A stretch of DNA of 64,000 bases from Pluralibacter sp. UBA7423 (GCA_002470465.1 DKMD01000010.1:103092-167091), one strand, 5' to 3'. Counted from the first letter of the stretch, positions 45,494 through 57,205 are shown. Notes: generated by a model from the sequence alone, not told the origin. Numbers and translations: made by a program.

Positions 45494-46243
45494 ATGAAAA
45501 ACACATTACCCTCCAAGAATTGCGCACTGAACGGCAAAGTAGCAGCCATTACCGGTGCCGCCTCCGGCATTGGGCTGGAATGCGCCAGAACGCTGCTGGC
45601 AGCAGGCGCAAAGGTTGTGCTGATCGACCGCGACGGTGAAAAGCTTGAGAGGCTGATTGCGGAAATGGGTGAAAACGCCTTTGCCCTGGTGGTGGATCTG
45701 ATGCAGCCGCAGCAGGTCGATAATATCCTCGAGGGGATCCTGGAAAAGGCCGGGCGTCTGGATATCTTCCATGCTAACGCAGGCGCCTATATTGGCGGCC
45801 CAGTGGCGGAAGGCGATCCTGATGTCTGGGACCGCGTGCTTCACCTTAACATCAATGCCGCTTTTCGCAGTGTGCGAGCGGTACTGCCTCACCTGATCGC
45901 CCAGAAGTCCGGGGATATCATATTCACCAGCTCTATCGCGGGCGTGGTGCCGGTCATCTGGGAACCTATCTATACCGCATCCAAGTTTGCTGTACAGGCA
46001 TTCGTTCATTCAACCCGTCGCCAGGTTGCACAGTATGGCGTACGTGTGGGGGCAGTACTGCCAGGCCCGGTGGTCACCGCCCTGCTCGACGATTGGCCAA
46101 AAGAGAAAATGGAAGAAGCACTGGCTAACGGTAGCCTGATGCAGCCGATTGAAGTCGCGGAGTCGGTTCTGTTTATGGTGACACGTAGCAAGAATGTCAC
46201 CGTGCGTGATTTAGTCATCCTGCCAAACAGCGTCGATCTGTGA
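45494..46243 (+). CDS. rbtD: Ribitol 2-dehydrogenase
   Basis: RbtD oxidises ribitol to D-ribulose with NAD. The 249-residue short-chain dehydrogenase has the cofactor motif [11 protein letters not shown] in [11 protein letters not shown], the catalytic serine in FTSSIAG and YTASK (catalytic Tyr and Lys). It equals Klebsiella RbtD in length and is nearly identical over long stretches as I remember it. The ATG at 45494 follows AAGGA. It is followed 10 bp later by rbtK. Confidence 0.95.
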   Translation: MKNTLPSKNCALNGKVAAITGAASGIGLECARTLLAAGAKVVLIDRDGEKLERLIAEMGENAFALVVDLMQPQQVDNILEGILEKAGRLDIFHANAGAYIGGPVAEGDPDVWDRVLHLNINAAFRSVRAVLPHLIAQKSGDIIFTSSIAGVVPVIWEPIYTASKFAVQAFVHSTRRQVAQYGVRVGAVLPGPVVTALLDDWPKEKMEEALANGSLMQPIEVAESVLFMVTRSKNVTVRDLVILPNSVDL

Positions 46244-46253
46244 TCCAGGGATA

Positions 46254-47879
46254 ATGGATAACAATATGAAAAGTGAAACACAAAGTACCCTGATAGGTGT
46301 GGATGTTGGTTCAGGCAGCGTCCGCGCCGGTATATTCGACCATGAAGGTCATCTACTGGCGCACGCGTCGCGTCCAATCACACTGCATCGCAGTACAGGG
46401 AGCAAAGTCGAGCAATCCAGCGGCGAAATCTGGCAAGCGGTGTGTGAAAGTATTCGTGAAGCGGTGAGTGCGGCAGACGTCCCGGCAACCAGCGTAAAAG
46501 GAATTGGTTTTGATGCCACCTGTTCTCTGGTGGTGCTGGGGCAAAACGGCGAGCCGCTACCGGTCAGTGACGCTAACCATCCCGATCGCAATATCATCGT
46601 CTGGATGGATCACCGCGCCACCGGGCAGGCCGAGCGCATTAACGCCACAGCGCACCCGGTACTGAAATATATTGGCGGCAAAATATCTCCGGAAATGGAA
46701 ACGCCAAAGCTCCTTTGGCTGAAGGAAAATCGCCGGGAAGTCTATGACAATGCCTGGCAGTTTTTTGACCTGGCAGACTTCCTCACCTGGCGCGCCACGG
46801 GCGATCTCGCCCGTTCAACCTGTACCGTAACTTGCAAATGGACCTATCTGGCGCACGAAAAGCGTTGGGATGCCGACTATTTTCGAACCATCGGCCTTAA
46901 CGAACTGGCGGATGAAGATTTCGTGCGCATTGGTCAGCAAATCGTTGAGCCAGGAACCCCTTGCGGCGAAGGACTTAGCCCCAGCGTGGCAGATGAGCTG
47001 GGATTGCCTGTCGGTACACCTGTCGCCGTGGGGATGATTGACGCCCATGCTGGCGGTATCGGCACAGTAGGAGTGGATAAAGGTGCGCTGCACAATCTTG
47101 CCTGGGTGTTTGGCACTTCCGCCTGCACAATGACCTCTACGGAAAACCCCGTTTATATTCCCGGTGTGTGGGGGCCTTACTATTCAGCTATGGTGCCAGG
47201 CATGTGGCTGAGTGAAGGAGGTCAGAGCGCAGCGGGTGCGGCGATTGATCAACTGATCTCTTTCCATCCTGCTGCCGCTGAAACACGCAAACAGGCAGAG
47301 GCCCTTAATGTACCGTTACCCGTTTATCTCGCGGATCTCGCGCTGGCGAAAGTCACCGAGCCTTCCCGCACAATAGCTCTGGCCCGCGGAATACACGTGG
47401 TGCCGGAGTTTTTAGGCAACCGCGCCCCCTTTGCCGATCCCCATTCCCGGGCGGTCATTGCAGGTCTGGGAATGGAAAATGATTTGGACAATTTGATCGC
47501 ACTCTACATCGCAGGGCTGTGCGGGATTGGTTACGGTCTACGGCAGATCGTCGATGCTCAACGTCATGAAGGGGTTAAAACCGAGAAGATTGTTATCAGC
47601 GGTGGCGCAGGCCAGCATCCACTGGTACGTCAACTGCTGGCGGACGCCTGCGATCTGCCGGTCATCGCTACCCAGTGTAGCGAACCCGTATTGTTAGGCT
47701 CAGCTATCCTCGGGGCCGTTGCGGGAAATGTTGCTGCGACCGTCAGTGAAGCAATGTCGCAGATGACAACAATGGATAGGCAATTTGAGCCGCAGGAGAT
47801 GTACCGCCAGACGCATCAGGGACGATATGAAAGCTATAAGCTTTTACAGCAGACGGCGAAGGCGATTCGGGAGAATTAA
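46254..47879 (+). CDS. rbtK: D-ribulokinase
   Basis: RbtK phosphorylates D-ribulose to D-ribulose 5-phosphate. The 541-residue FGGY kinase has the N-terminal IGVDVGSGSVRAGIFDHEG, the sugar-binding FDATCSLVVL and IIVWMDHRA (the catalytic aspartate in GMIDAHAGG), and the C-terminal VISGGAGQHPLVRQLLAD. It is longer than xylulokinases, as ribulokinases are. Two in-frame ATGs (46254, 46266) are possible; the first follows GGGATA. No rbtT follows. Confidence 0.92.
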   Translation: MDNNMKSETQSTLIGVDVGSGSVRAGIFDHEGHLLAHASRPITLHRSTGSKVEQSSGEIWQAVCESIREAVSAADVPATSVKGIGFDATCSLVVLGQNGEPLPVSDANHPDRNIIVWMDHRATGQAERINATAHPVLKYIGGKISPEMETPKLLWLKENRREVYDNAWQFFDLADFLTWRATGDLARSTCTVTCKWTYLAHEKRWDADYFRTIGLNELADEDFVRIGQQIVEPGTPCGEGLSPSVADELGLPVGTPVAVGMIDAHAGGIGTVGVDKGALHNLAWVFGTSACTMTSTENPVYIPGVWGPYYSAMVPGMWLSEGGQSAAGAAIDQLISFHPAAAETRKQAEALNVPLPVYLADLALAKVTEPSRTIALARGIHVVPEFLGNRAPFADPHSRAVIAGLGMENDLDNLIALYIAGLCGIGYGLRQIVDAQRHEGVKTEKIVISGGAGQHPLVRQLLADACDLPVIATQCSEPVLLGSAILGAVAGNVAATVSEAMSQMTTMDRQFEPQEMYRQTHQGRYESYKLLQQTAKAIREN

Positions 47880-47970
47880 ACGCGTTAATTCCCTTTCCAG
47901 GTGGAATTATACCGATCAGTTAATGATCGATTGATCGATACTGCGGTTGTGTGCCAGTCAGGGTATAAGA

Positions 47971-48004
47971 GCAATACCGGGAGGCCCTCGCCTCCCGGTA
48001 TTGC
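47971..48004 (+). terminator. Strong hairpin after rbtK
   Basis: GCAATACCGGGAGG-CCCTCG-CCTCCCGGTATTGC is a perfect 14-bp stem with a 6-nt loop, 91 bp after the rbtK stop. There is no T run, so it may be an mRNA 3'-stabilising or Rho-associated hairpin rather than an intrinsic terminator. The rest of 47880-48237 has no recognisable gene. Confidence 0.55.
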
Positions 48005-48184
48005 ATGGCTGAAACGACGTTATCGCGGATATGCAGAGGTTGTTGGCGGTGCTGCAACAAATCAGCGCTTTCTCCACCGAACATGCCGCCCAATTCCCTG
48101 AGCGCCTTCTGTAGACCTTCGCCCAGCGCCGTGAAGCTCCCCTGCCAGTGGCAACCCGCATCCAGCGCCAGCGATTACACAGAA

Positions 48185-48435
48185 TTTTGCGGGCATATTG
48201 TGGGCATAGTTAAAGATGACCACAGATTTATGCCCGGATGCTCACGGTTAAACAAATCGACGCGGCCAAACGGACAGCAGAAAAGAGGTTTCTGCATGGC
48301 TCCACGCCAAAAACCCTATATTTTCAATGCGGTATTACTGTTCATTTCGGCAAGCTGTCCAGGCGTCGCTGTAAGGGGATTTATTGCACAATGAAATTAA
48401 TGTGTCGTCGTTTCACGACAGTCGTAAGTAACTAA
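48185..48435 (+). pseudogene. N-terminal scrap of an integrase with arm-like repeats
   Basis: The frame from ATG 48238 begins MLTVKQIDAAK, the usual N-terminus of P4/IntS-type integrases, and then loses similarity. Just upstream, GCGGGCATA (48189-48197) and GTGGGCATA (48200-48208), plus an inverse TATGCCCGG (48230-48238), look like the repeated arm sites that often precede such integrases. The rest of the gene is gone. It marks the right edge of the island. Confidence 0.6.
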
Positions 48436-48642
48436 AAATTAATGGGAAAATCATGCTTGTCACCCTCCATTTTTAAGCGTACATTAGCGCCGTCTGGAGC
48501 ATTTAACGCTCAGCATTCTGAGGTGGTGCCGAAGGATAAAGCGGGACAAATTCCCCTTTTATTCGAGGCGGTGTCAGCTCTCGTAACGCAGTCAGGATAG
48601 TTTTCATTAGGGCGTATCAAGCTATACGCGGAGTGATGTGAC

Positions 48643-48714
48643 GTGAAATACTTTATTATGGGCATCTCTTTTATGGTCATCGTCTGGGCCGGCACCTTCG
48701 CCCTGATGATTTAG
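48643..48714 (+). CDS. ypdK: Small membrane protein YpdK
   Basis: A 23-residue single-helix membrane protein, MKYFIMGISFMVIVWAGTFA plus LMI, differing from E. coli YpdK by about one residue as I remember it. The start is a GTG with GGAG 9 nt upstream. Its function is unknown. It lies beside alaC as in E. coli, so it marks the return to the conserved backbone. A terminator follows 18 bp later. Confidence 0.88.
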   Translation: MKYFIMGISFMVIVWAGTFALMI

Positions 48715-48732
48715 CCCTGAGCATGCATAAAA

Positions 48733-48758
48733 AAACAGGAGCCCTATGGCTCCTGTTT
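48733..48758. terminator. Terminator between ypdK and alaC
   Basis: AAACAGGAGCC-CTAT-GGCTCCTGTTT forms an 11-bp stem, preceded by an A run and followed by a short T-rich stretch; it can act in both directions. Confidence 0.8.
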
Positions 48759-48774
48759 GCATTTCTGGGTGTAG

Positions 48775-48857
48775 CTGCCGGGTGGCGCGGACGCTGACCC
48801 GGCCTACGAAAAGAAATGGATTTTGTAGGCCCGCGCAAACGAAGTGCCGCCGGGCAA
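48775..48857. repeat. Pair of inverted REP elements (BIME)
   Basis: CTGCCGGGTGGCGCGGACGC...CCCGGCCTACG (48775-48808) and the inverse GTAGGCCCGCGCAAACGAAG...GCCGGGCAA (48825-48857) flank a short spacer, immediately after the alaC stop. Confidence 0.88.
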
Positions 48858-48863
48858 TTGATA

Positions 48864-50102
48864 TTACTCAGCGTCTTCCGTCGCCGCTTTACTGGCCGCA
48901 GGAAGCAAACCGTCGGCACGGAACATCGCCTTAATGCCGCGAATGGCCTGGCGAATGCGGTCACGGTTTTCGATCAGCGCGAAGCGCACGTGCGTGTCGC
49001 CGTAATCACCGAAACCAATTCCCGGCGAGACGCAGACTTTCGCCTCATGCAGCATTTTTTTCGCAAACTCCAGCGAGCCCATGGCCGCGTACTGTTCCGG
49101 AATTTTCGCCCAGACGTACATCGATGCCTTCGGCATCTCCACCATCCATCCGGCTTCGTGCAGACCTTTTACCAGCACGTCGCGACGGCGTTTATACTGT
49201 GCGGCGATATCACGTACGCACTGCTGGTCACCTTCCAGGGCGGCAATGGCCGCCACCTGTAGCGGCGTGAAGGTCCCGTAATCGTGATAGCTTTTGATGC
49301 GCGCCAGCGCGTTAACCAGCACCGGGTTGCCGACCATAAAGCCGATACGCCAGCCTGCCATATTGTAGCTTTTGGAGAGCGTGAAAAATTCCACTGCGAC
49401 GTCCTTCGCGCCCGGCACCTGCATAATTGACGGCGCTTTCCAGCCGTCATAAACGATGTCGGCATAGGCCAGATCGTGCACCACCAGCACATCGTAGCGC
49501 TTCGCAAGCTCGACCACTTTCTCGAAGAAGTCCAGCTCGACGCACTGCGCGGTCGGGTTCGACGGGAAGCCGAGGATCATCATTTTCGGCTTCGGGTAGC
49601 TTTCACGGATGGCACGTTCCAGCTCGTTGAAGAAATCAACGCCCTCCACCAGCGGCACTGAGCGCACCTGCGCGCCCGCTATCACCGCACCGTAGATGTG
49701 GATCGGGTAGCTCGGGTTCGGCACCAGCACGGTATCGCCGTGATCCAGCGTCGCCAGCATTAAGTGTGCGAGCCCTTCTTTCGAACCAATCGTGACGATA
49801 GCTTCACTTTCCGGGTCGATCTCCACGTTGTAGCGCTCCTGATACCAGTGCGAAATCGCCCGGCGCAGACGCGGTATACCGCGGGAGGTGGAATAGCCGT
49901 GGGTGTCCGGGCGCTGGGCCACGGTGACAAGTTTTTCCACGATGTGCGGCGGGGTTGCACCGTCAGGGTTCCCCATGCTGAAGTCGATGATATCTTCGCC
50001 ACGCCGACGCGCAGCCATCTTCAGCTCAGCGGTGATGTTGAAAACGTAAGGGGGAAGCCTGTCGATACGGGTAAAACGGCGTTCAGGTTTGAACTCAGCC
50101 AT
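48864..50102 (-). CDS. alaC: Glutamate--pyruvate aminotransferase AlaC
   Basis: AlaC makes L-alanine from pyruvate and glutamate, with AlaA and AvtA. It is a class I PLP aminotransferase: [19 protein letters not shown] near the N-terminus and the PLP lysine in [15 protein letters not shown]. The ATG at 50102 follows GAGGAATCT and gives 412 residues as in E. coli; the frame is open 42 codons further upstream. Divergent from ypdA. Confidence 0.95.
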   Translation of the reverse strand: MAEFKPERRFTRIDRLPPYVFNITAELKMAARRRGEDIIDFSMGNPDGATPPHIVEKLVTVAQRPDTHGYSTSRGIPRLRRAISHWYQERYNVEIDPESEAIVTIGSKEGLAHLMLATLDHGDTVLVPNPSYPIHIYGAVIAGAQVRSVPLVEGVDFFNELERAIRESYPKPKMMILGFPSNPTAQCVELDFFEKVVELAKRYDVLVVHDLAYADIVYDGWKAPSIMQVPGAKDVAVEFFTLSKSYNMAGWRIGFMVGNPVLVNALARIKSYHDYGTFTPLQVAAIAALEGDQQCVRDIAAQYKRRRDVLVKGLHEAGWMVEMPKASMYVWAKIPEQYAAMGSLEFAKKMLHEAKVCVSPGIGFGDYGDTHVRFALIENRDRIRQAIRGIKAMFRADGLLPAASKAATEDAE

Positions 50103-50489
50103 AGATTCCTCGGATAACGTGAGCGCCCGGACCGTCCGAGCGACGCTGCCACCTGTGTGGCATTCACGAAAATAACCTGATTTTTTTCCCGCTGTCGAGA
50201 GGGCCGTGCAAAAATAGTTCAGCGGCATGAAATGAGGAAATACTTATTAAGACGCACAAACCCTTTCAGCCTCTTTTCCTTTCTACAGCTAATTTTAATT
50301 TACATAACAACATCAACTGATTTACCTGAAGAGATCGCCTGACGCCCTAGTCACCTGTACTGTCAGGGCACGCTCTTTAATCCCCTTTTAAAATTGCGTC
50401 TTTTCCTCGTTCCCTGTTCAGCGTGATTGCTGGCTATCCCCGGCGAGGTTTTTTATCATATTCCTTTCAGTGATACCCACGGCGTACCC
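50103..50489. other. alaC-ypdA divergent intergenic region
   Basis: No gene is seen in these 387 bp. Close to alaC are two small hairpins, CGGAC-C-GTCCG (50128-50138) and TGCCAC-CTGT-GTGGCA (50147-50162), which would lie in the alaC 5' untranslated region. The part near ypdA is AT-rich promoter DNA. The ypdA frame extends 21 codons into the region, but the start at 50490 fits E. coli. Confidence 0.5.
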
Positions 50490-52187
50490 ATGCACGAAAT
50501 CTTAAACATGCTGTTGGCGGTCTTCGATCGCGCCGCCCTGATGCTGATCTGTTTGTTTTTCCTCATCCGCATCCGACTGTTCCGCGAGCTGCTGCACAAA
50601 TCAGCCCACACGCCAAAAGAGCTGCTGGCCGTGACGGCGATCTTCTCCCTGTTTGCGCTGTTCAGCACCTGGTCCGGCGTGCACGTTGAAGGTTCACTGG
50701 TGAACGTGCGCATTATTGCGGTGATGTCCGGCGGCATCCTTTTCGGTCCTTGGGTCGGCGCTATCACTGGCCTGATTGCCGGGACGCACCGTTACCTGAT
50801 CGACATCGGCGGCGTGACCGCGGTGCCCTGCTTTATCACCAGCATAGTTGCCGGGCTGCTCTCAGGCTGGATCAACGTAAAAATCCCCAAAGCGCAGCAC
50901 TGGCGCGTGGGGATCCTCGGCGGGATGCTGTGTGAAACGCTGACCATGATCCTCGTGGTGCTGTGGGCACCAACCATGGCTTTGGGTATTGATATCGTGT
51001 CAAAAATTGGCGTACCGATGATCCTCGGCAGCGTCTGCATCGGCTTTATCGTACTGCTGGTGCAGAGCGTCGAAGGCGAGAAAGAGGCCAGCGCCGCGCG
51101 CCAGGCGAAGCTGGCGCTGGACATCGCCAACAAGACGCTACCGCTGTTCCGTCACGTCAACAGTGAATCCCTGCGCCAGGTGTGCGACATCATTCGCCAG
51201 GATATACACGCCGATGCGGTAGCCATTACCGACAACGACAAAGTACTGGCCTACGTGGGCGTTGGCGAAGCCAACTACAAGCACAACGATCCCGGGATAA
51301 GCCCGCGTACCAAACAGGCACTGCGCGAGGGCAAAATCATTATTCGCAATGACGACGAAGCCTGGCGCACGCCGGAGATCCATTCGCTGCTCATCATTCC
51401 GCTTTGGGAAAAGGGCATCGTCACCGGCACGCTCAAAATTTATTACCGCCACGCGCACCAGATAACGTCTTCATTGCAGGAGATGGCGGTCGGTCTGTCG
51501 CAGATTATCTCCACTCAGTTGGAGGTTTCGCGCGCCGAGCAATTGCGCGAAATGGCAAATAAGGCAGAACTGCGCGCGCTGCAAAGCAAAATCAATCCCC
51601 ATTTCCTGTTTAACGCCCTGAACGCGATTTCATCATCGATTCGCCTCAATCCGGACACCGCCCGGCAGCTGATTTTCAACCTGTCACGCTATCTGCGCTA
51701 TAACATTGAACTGAAGGACGATGAGCAGATCGACATCCGTAAGGAGCTGTACCAGATCAAAGACTATATCGCCATCGAGCAGGCACGATTCGGCGACAAG
51801 CTGACGGTGATTTACGACATCGACGACGAAGTGAACTGCGTGATTCCAAGCCTGCTGATCCAGCCGCTGGTGGAAAACGCCATCGTTCACGGCATTCAGC
51901 CGTGCAAGGGCAAAGGGGTGGTGACCATCAGCATTACCGAAAGCGGAAACCGCGTGCGCATCAGCGTGCGGGATACGGGGCACGGCATCGATCCGGCGGT
52001 AATCGCGCGGGTGGAAGCCAACGAAATGCCGGGAAATAAAATTGGGCTGCTGAACGTTCACCACCGGGTGACGCTGCTTTACGGTGAAGGGCTGCATATT
52101 CGCCGCCTCGAGCCCGGCACCGAAATTGCGTTTTACGTGCCGAACCAGCGTGCCCCCGTTGCGACACCTGTCAGCCTGCTCTCATAA
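50490..52187 (+). CDS. ypdA: Sensor histidine kinase YpdA (PyrS)
   Basis: YpdA is the LytS-type kinase of the YpdA/YpdB system, which senses extracellular pyruvate and activates yhjX. The 565 residues hold six N-terminal membrane segments of the 5TM-LYT type, a GAF domain (about 230-350), a HisKA-like segment with the phosphoacceptor histidine in [17 protein letters not shown], and a C-terminal ATPase with [12 protein letters not shown] and DTGHGI. The ATG at 50490 gives the E. coli length. It is 9 bp before ypdB. Confidence 0.95.
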   Translation: MHEILNMLLAVFDRAALMLICLFFLIRIRLFRELLHKSAHTPKELLAVTAIFSLFALFSTWSGVHVEGSLVNVRIIAVMSGGILFGPWVGAITGLIAGTHRYLIDIGGVTAVPCFITSIVAGLLSGWINVKIPKAQHWRVGILGGMLCETLTMILVVLWAPTMALGIDIVSKIGVPMILGSVCIGFIVLLVQSVEGEKEASAARQAKLALDIANKTLPLFRHVNSESLRQVCDIIRQDIHADAVAITDNDKVLAYVGVGEANYKHNDPGISPRTKQALREGKIIIRNDDEAWRTPEIHSLLIIPLWEKGIVTGTLKIYYRHAHQITSSLQEMAVGLSQIISTQLEVSRAEQLREMANKAELRALQSKINPHFLFNALNAISSSIRLNPDTARQLIFNLSRYLRYNIELKDDEQIDIRKELYQIKDYIAIEQARFGDKLTVIYDIDDEVNCVIPSLLIQPLVENAIVHGIQPCKGKGVVTISITESGNRVRISVRDTGHGIDPAVIARVEANEMPGNKIGLLNVHHRVTLLYGEGLHIRRLEPGTEIAFYVPNQRAPVATPVSLLS

Positions 52188-52196
52188 GGACGTTGT

Positions 52197-52931
52197 ATGA
52201 AAGTCATCATTGTTGAAGATGAAGTGCTGGCCCAGCAGGAGCTGACCTGGCTGATTAAAGAGCACAGTGAGATGGAGATCGTCGGCACGTTTGATGATGG
52301 GCTGGACGTGCTGAAATTTCTGCAGCACAACCGCGTCGATGCCATTTTTCTCGACATCAACATTCCCTCTCTCGACGGCGTGCTGCTGGCGCAGAACATC
52401 AGCCAGTTCGCGCACAAACCGTTTATCGTGTTCATTACCGCCTGGAAAGAGCATGCGGTGGAAGCCTTTGAGCTGGAGGCCTTCGACTACATTCTGAAAC
52501 CGTATCAGGAGTCGCGGATTGTCACGATGCTGCAAAAGCTGGAAAACGCCTGGCAGTTGCAAAACGGAAGCGGAAACCCACCTGGTAGCCCACAGCGGGA
52601 AAACGACACCATCAATTTAGTGCGCGATGAGAAGATTTTCGTCACGCCAATTAACGATATCTATTACGCCGAAGCGCACGAGAAGATGACGTTTGTCTAT
52701 ACCAGGCGCGAATCCTGGGTCATGCCGATGAACATTACGGAGTTTTGCAGCAAGCTGCCCGCCGCGCATTTCTTCCGCTGTCACCGCTCCTACTGCGTCA
52801 ATCTCAACAAAATCCGCGAGATAGAGCCGTGGTTCAATAACACCTACATTCTGCGATTAAGGGATCTCGATTTTCAGGTACCGGTAAGCCGCAGCAAAGT
52901 GAAGGAATTCAGGCAGTTGATGAAGCTGTAA
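52197..52931 (+). CDS. ypdB: LytTR response regulator YpdB (PyrR)
   Basis: A 244-residue response regulator: receiver domain with acidic residues VEDE and phosphoacceptor in FLDINIPSLDG, lysine in YILKPYQ, then a LytTR DNA-binding domain (from about residue 140: LVRDEKIFVTPINDIYYAEA, 20 residues, and FFRCHRSYCVNLNKI). It activates yhjX in E. coli. Length as in E. coli. Followed directly by a terminator. Confidence 0.96.
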   Translation: MKVIIVEDEVLAQQELTWLIKEHSEMEIVGTFDDGLDVLKFLQHNRVDAIFLDINIPSLDGVLLAQNISQFAHKPFIVFITAWKEHAVEAFELEAFDYILKPYQESRIVTMLQKLENAWQLQNGSGNPPGSPQRENDTINLVRDEKIFVTPINDIYYAEAHEKMTFVYTRRESWVMPMNITEFCSKLPAAHFFRCHRSYCVNLNKIREIEPWFNNTYILRLRDLDFQVPVSRSKVKEFRQLMKL

Positions 52932-52957
52932 AAAAGGCGCCGTTGGCGCCTTTTTTT
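52930..52957. terminator. Bidirectional terminator between ypdB and glk
   Basis: AAAAAAGGCGCC-GTT-GGCGCCTTTTTTT is a compact hairpin flanked by A and T runs; it overlaps the last bases of ypdB and ends next to the glk stop. Confidence 0.88.
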
Positions 52958-52958
52958 G

Positions 52959-53924
52959 TCAGAGAACCTGACCTAACGTCTGACGCAGATGCGCTCCGGC
53001 ACCGGTTAAGCCTGGGTTATCATGCACAATCAGAAACACCGGGATATCCTGCACGTAAGATTTGAAACGGCCTTTGTCCTCAAACCCGCCGCGGAAGCCA
53101 GAGGCTTTGAAGAACTCCAGGAAGCGAGGCACGATACCGCCAGCGATGTAGACGCCGCCAAAGGTGCCGAGGGTCAGCGCAAGGTTGCCGCCAAAACGCC
53201 CGAGGATCACGCAGAACAGCGACAACGCGCGACGGCAGTCGGTGCAGGAACCGTCCAGCGCACGCTCGGTCACGTCTTTTGGCTGTATATTTTCCGGCAG
53301 GCGGCCATCCGCTTTAACAATGGCGCGGTAAAGATAGACCAGGCCCGGGCCAGACAGCACGCGTTCGGCGGAAACATGGCCCAGCTCGGTGCGCAGCTCC
53401 TGAAGGATAATCCCCTCTTCTTCGCTGTTTGGCGCGAAGTCGACATGACCGCCCTCACCAGGCAGGCTAACCCAGCGTTTGTCGACATGAACCAGATGCG
53501 CCACGCCAAGCCCTGTTCCTGCGCCATAAACGGCAATCGGCTTGCCTTCCACCGGTTCGCTGCCGCCGAACTGAATCAGATGCTCTTTTTTCAGCATCGG
53601 AATCGCCATCGACACGGCGGTAAAATCGTTGATGATTTCCAGATGGGTAAAGCCCAGATTATTTTTCATCTCCTCGATGGAAAACGCCCAGGTGTGGTTA
53701 GTCATTGCCACCCAGTCGCCGGTTATCGGGCAGGCAATCGCAATGCAGCCCTCTTTAACGTCCACCTTCAGTTCATCAAGATAGACACGCACCACCGCTT
53801 CCAGGCTTGGGTAATCCAGACCGGAATAGGTTTTTGCCTGAGAAATCTCACCGCTGGCCAGATCGCACAGCGCCAGACGGCAGTTGGTTCCGCCCACATC
53901 CCCGGTTAATGCAAACTTTGTCAT
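52959..53924 (-). CDS. glk: Glucokinase
   Basis: Glk phosphorylates free cytoplasmic glucose with ATP. The 321-residue protein has the phosphate-binding [12 protein letters not shown] at the N-terminus, the substrate region [14 protein letters not shown] with the catalytic aspartate, [12 protein letters not shown] and [15 protein letters not shown]. Length as in E. coli. Monocistronic, converging with ypdB. Confidence 0.97.
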   Translation of the reverse strand: MTKFALTGDVGGTNCRLALCDLASGEISQAKTYSGLDYPSLEAVVRVYLDELKVDVKEGCIAIACPITGDWVAMTNHTWAFSIEEMKNNLGFTHLEIINDFTAVSMAIPMLKKEHLIQFGGSEPVEGKPIAVYGAGTGLGVAHLVHVDKRWVSLPGEGGHVDFAPNSEEEGIILQELRTELGHVSAERVLSGPGLVYLYRAIVKADGRLPENIQPKDVTERALDGSCTDCRRALSLFCVILGRFGGNLALTLGTFGGVYIAGGIVPRFLEFFKASGFRGGFEDKGRFKSYVQDIPVFLIVHDNPGLTGAGAHLRQTLGQVL

Positions 53925-54128
53925 TCTGTTACGGCTCCGCTAAAGTCAGAATAAGTCTTTGGCACACTGTAAATTCATGCAGGCATAACAACAACGACCA
54001 ACGCAACAGCGCCCGCGATTTATCGATCCCGGTCACACTATAACTTTACCGTTTCAGCACCAATTGCAATGAAGCTCTTGTCCTTCAACGGCAAAGTGTT
54101 GCGCGCTCAGTGTAAAAAGGAAATCACC

Positions 54129-55361
54129 ATGCTCCATCCGCGAGCCAGAACCATGCTTTTATTATCGGTTCCCGCCCTGATTATCGGTATCGCCTCCAGC
54201 CTGATCCTGGTGGTGACGATGAAAATTGCCGAACTGTTACAACAGTTTCTCTGGACTACGCTCCCGACAAGCCTGGGGGTTAACGTCGATTCGGGCCTGT
54301 GGATTATCCTGATGCTCACCGCCACCGGCCTGGCGGTAGGACTGGTTATCCGCTTTAGCCCCGGTCATGCCGGGCCCGATCCGGCAACGGAGCCCTTAAT
54401 CGGTGCGCCCGTGGCGCCTTCTGCTCTGCCCGGCCTGATTCTGGCGCTGATTCTTGGTCTGGCGGGCGGCGTAAGCCTGGGCCCGGAACACCCTATCATG
54501 TCGGTGAACATTGCGCTGGCGGTTGCACTCGGCGCACGCGCCTTTCCTCGCGTAGGGGCGATTGACTGGACCATCCTTGCAGCCTCCGGCACGATTGGCG
54601 CGCTCTTCGGCACGCCCGTTGCGGCGGCGCTGATTTTTTCACAAATGCTGAGCGGCTCCGATGATGTCCCTCTCTGGGACCGACTGTTCGCGCCGATGAT
54701 TGCAGCAGCCGCCGGCGCCTTAACCACCAGCCTGTTTTTCCATCCGCAGTTTTCCCTGCCCGTCGCGCATTACAGCCAGATGCGGCTGGTGGACATTTTC
54801 AGCGGGGCCGTTGTCGCCGCCATCGCCATTGCCGTCGGTATGGTGGCCGTCTGGTGTCTGCCTCGCCTGCATGCGCTGATGCACAGGCTAAAACATCCGG
54901 TACTCATTCTGGGAATTGGGGGCTTTTTACTGGGGATTTTGGGGGCATTTGGCGGCCATATTACCCTGTTTAAAGGGCTGGATGAGATGCACCAGCTTGC
55001 CTTCAGCCAGACGCTGAGCGCATCCGATTACATGGTTATCGCCATCACGAAGCTCGCGGTTCTGGTGATTGCCGCAGCCAGCGGTTTTCGCGGCGGGCGT
55101 ATTTTCCCGGCAGTGTTCGTGGCGGTTGCGCTCGGTTTAATGCTTCACGCGCACGTGGACGCGGTCCCGGCAGCCATCACCATTTCCTGTGCGATCCTCG
55201 GACTGATGCTGGTGGTGACCCGCGACGGCTGGCTGAGCCTGTTTATGGCCGCCGTCGTCGTGCCGGACACCACCCTGCTGCCGCTGTTGTGCATCGTCAT
55301 GCTGCCCGCCTGGCTGCTGCTGGCGGGCAAACCGGTAATGATCGCCAGACCGCCCCGCTAA
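54129..55361 (+). CDS. yfeO: Putative ion channel/transporter YfeO, ClC family
   Basis: A 410-residue ClC-type membrane protein with about ten or more hydrophobic segments. ClC-like motifs are [15 protein letters not shown] (compare GREGP), [16 protein letters not shown] and [19 protein letters not shown]. Substrate and direction are not known. The ATG at 54129 follows AAGGAAAT and matches the E. coli start; an in-frame start at 54069 is unlikely. It converges with ipdC, 5 bp apart. Confidence 0.92.
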   Translation: MLHPRARTMLLLSVPALIIGIASSLILVVTMKIAELLQQFLWTTLPTSLGVNVDSGLWIILMLTATGLAVGLVIRFSPGHAGPDPATEPLIGAPVAPSALPGLILALILGLAGGVSLGPEHPIMSVNIALAVALGARAFPRVGAIDWTILAASGTIGALFGTPVAAALIFSQMLSGSDDVPLWDRLFAPMIAAAAGALTTSLFFHPQFSLPVAHYSQMRLVDIFSGAVVAAIAIAVGMVAVWCLPRLHALMHRLKHPVLILGIGGFLLGILGAFGGHITLFKGLDEMHQLAFSQTLSASDYMVIAITKLAVLVIAAASGFRGGRIFPAVFVAVALGLMLHAHVDAVPAAITISCAILGLMLVVTRDGWLSLFMAAVVVPDTTLLPLLCIVMLPAWLLLAGKPVMIARPPR

Positions 55362-55366
55362 TCTGT

Positions 55367-57067
<1,701 letters not shown>

Positions 57068-57205
57068 TTAGAGATGCACGGAGTCTGTCCAGAAGCATAA
57101 GAATTTCGTAGTGGAAAGCAGAATTTACAGAATTCAGGAGTGTACCTGCGGAACAACATTGATTAGTGTAAACGCATACACACCCTGTCCCTACTGGAGG
57201 TTTTG

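Larger units (their letters stand above)
25119..48437. mobile_element. Degraded genomic island at argW
   Basis: Between argW and the conserved ypdK-alaC backbone lie about 23 kb absent from the E. coli core order: an integrase relic, a fimbrial operon with regulators, a sugar ABC transporter, and dal/rbt polyol genes. A second integrase scrap lies at the far end with repeated GGGCATA words. I found no clear direct repeat of the tRNA 3' end at the right border, so exact boundaries are open, and the polyol half may be an older insertion than the fimbrial half. Confidence 0.6.

Noticed and set aside
47901..48161. Short frames on both strands after rbtK, considered as an rbtT remnant
   Set aside because: Neither translation resembles an MFS permease; no hydrophobic segments are visible.
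48100..48240. A direct repeat of the argW 3' end as the right attachment site
   Set aside because: I searched by eye for the T-arm and acceptor sequence here and found only a short inexact match (CTCCCCTGCCAG read inversely), too weak to call.
53022..53909. A 295-codon plus-strand frame opposite glk
   Set aside because: Shadow of glucokinase; not followed or preceded by matching genes.
57177..57192. A TyrR-box-like TGTAAA near ipdC, since Enterobacter ipdC is TyrR-controlled
   Set aside because: Only one half-site is present and it lies about 140 bp from the ipdC start, closer to the aldo-keto reductase gene.
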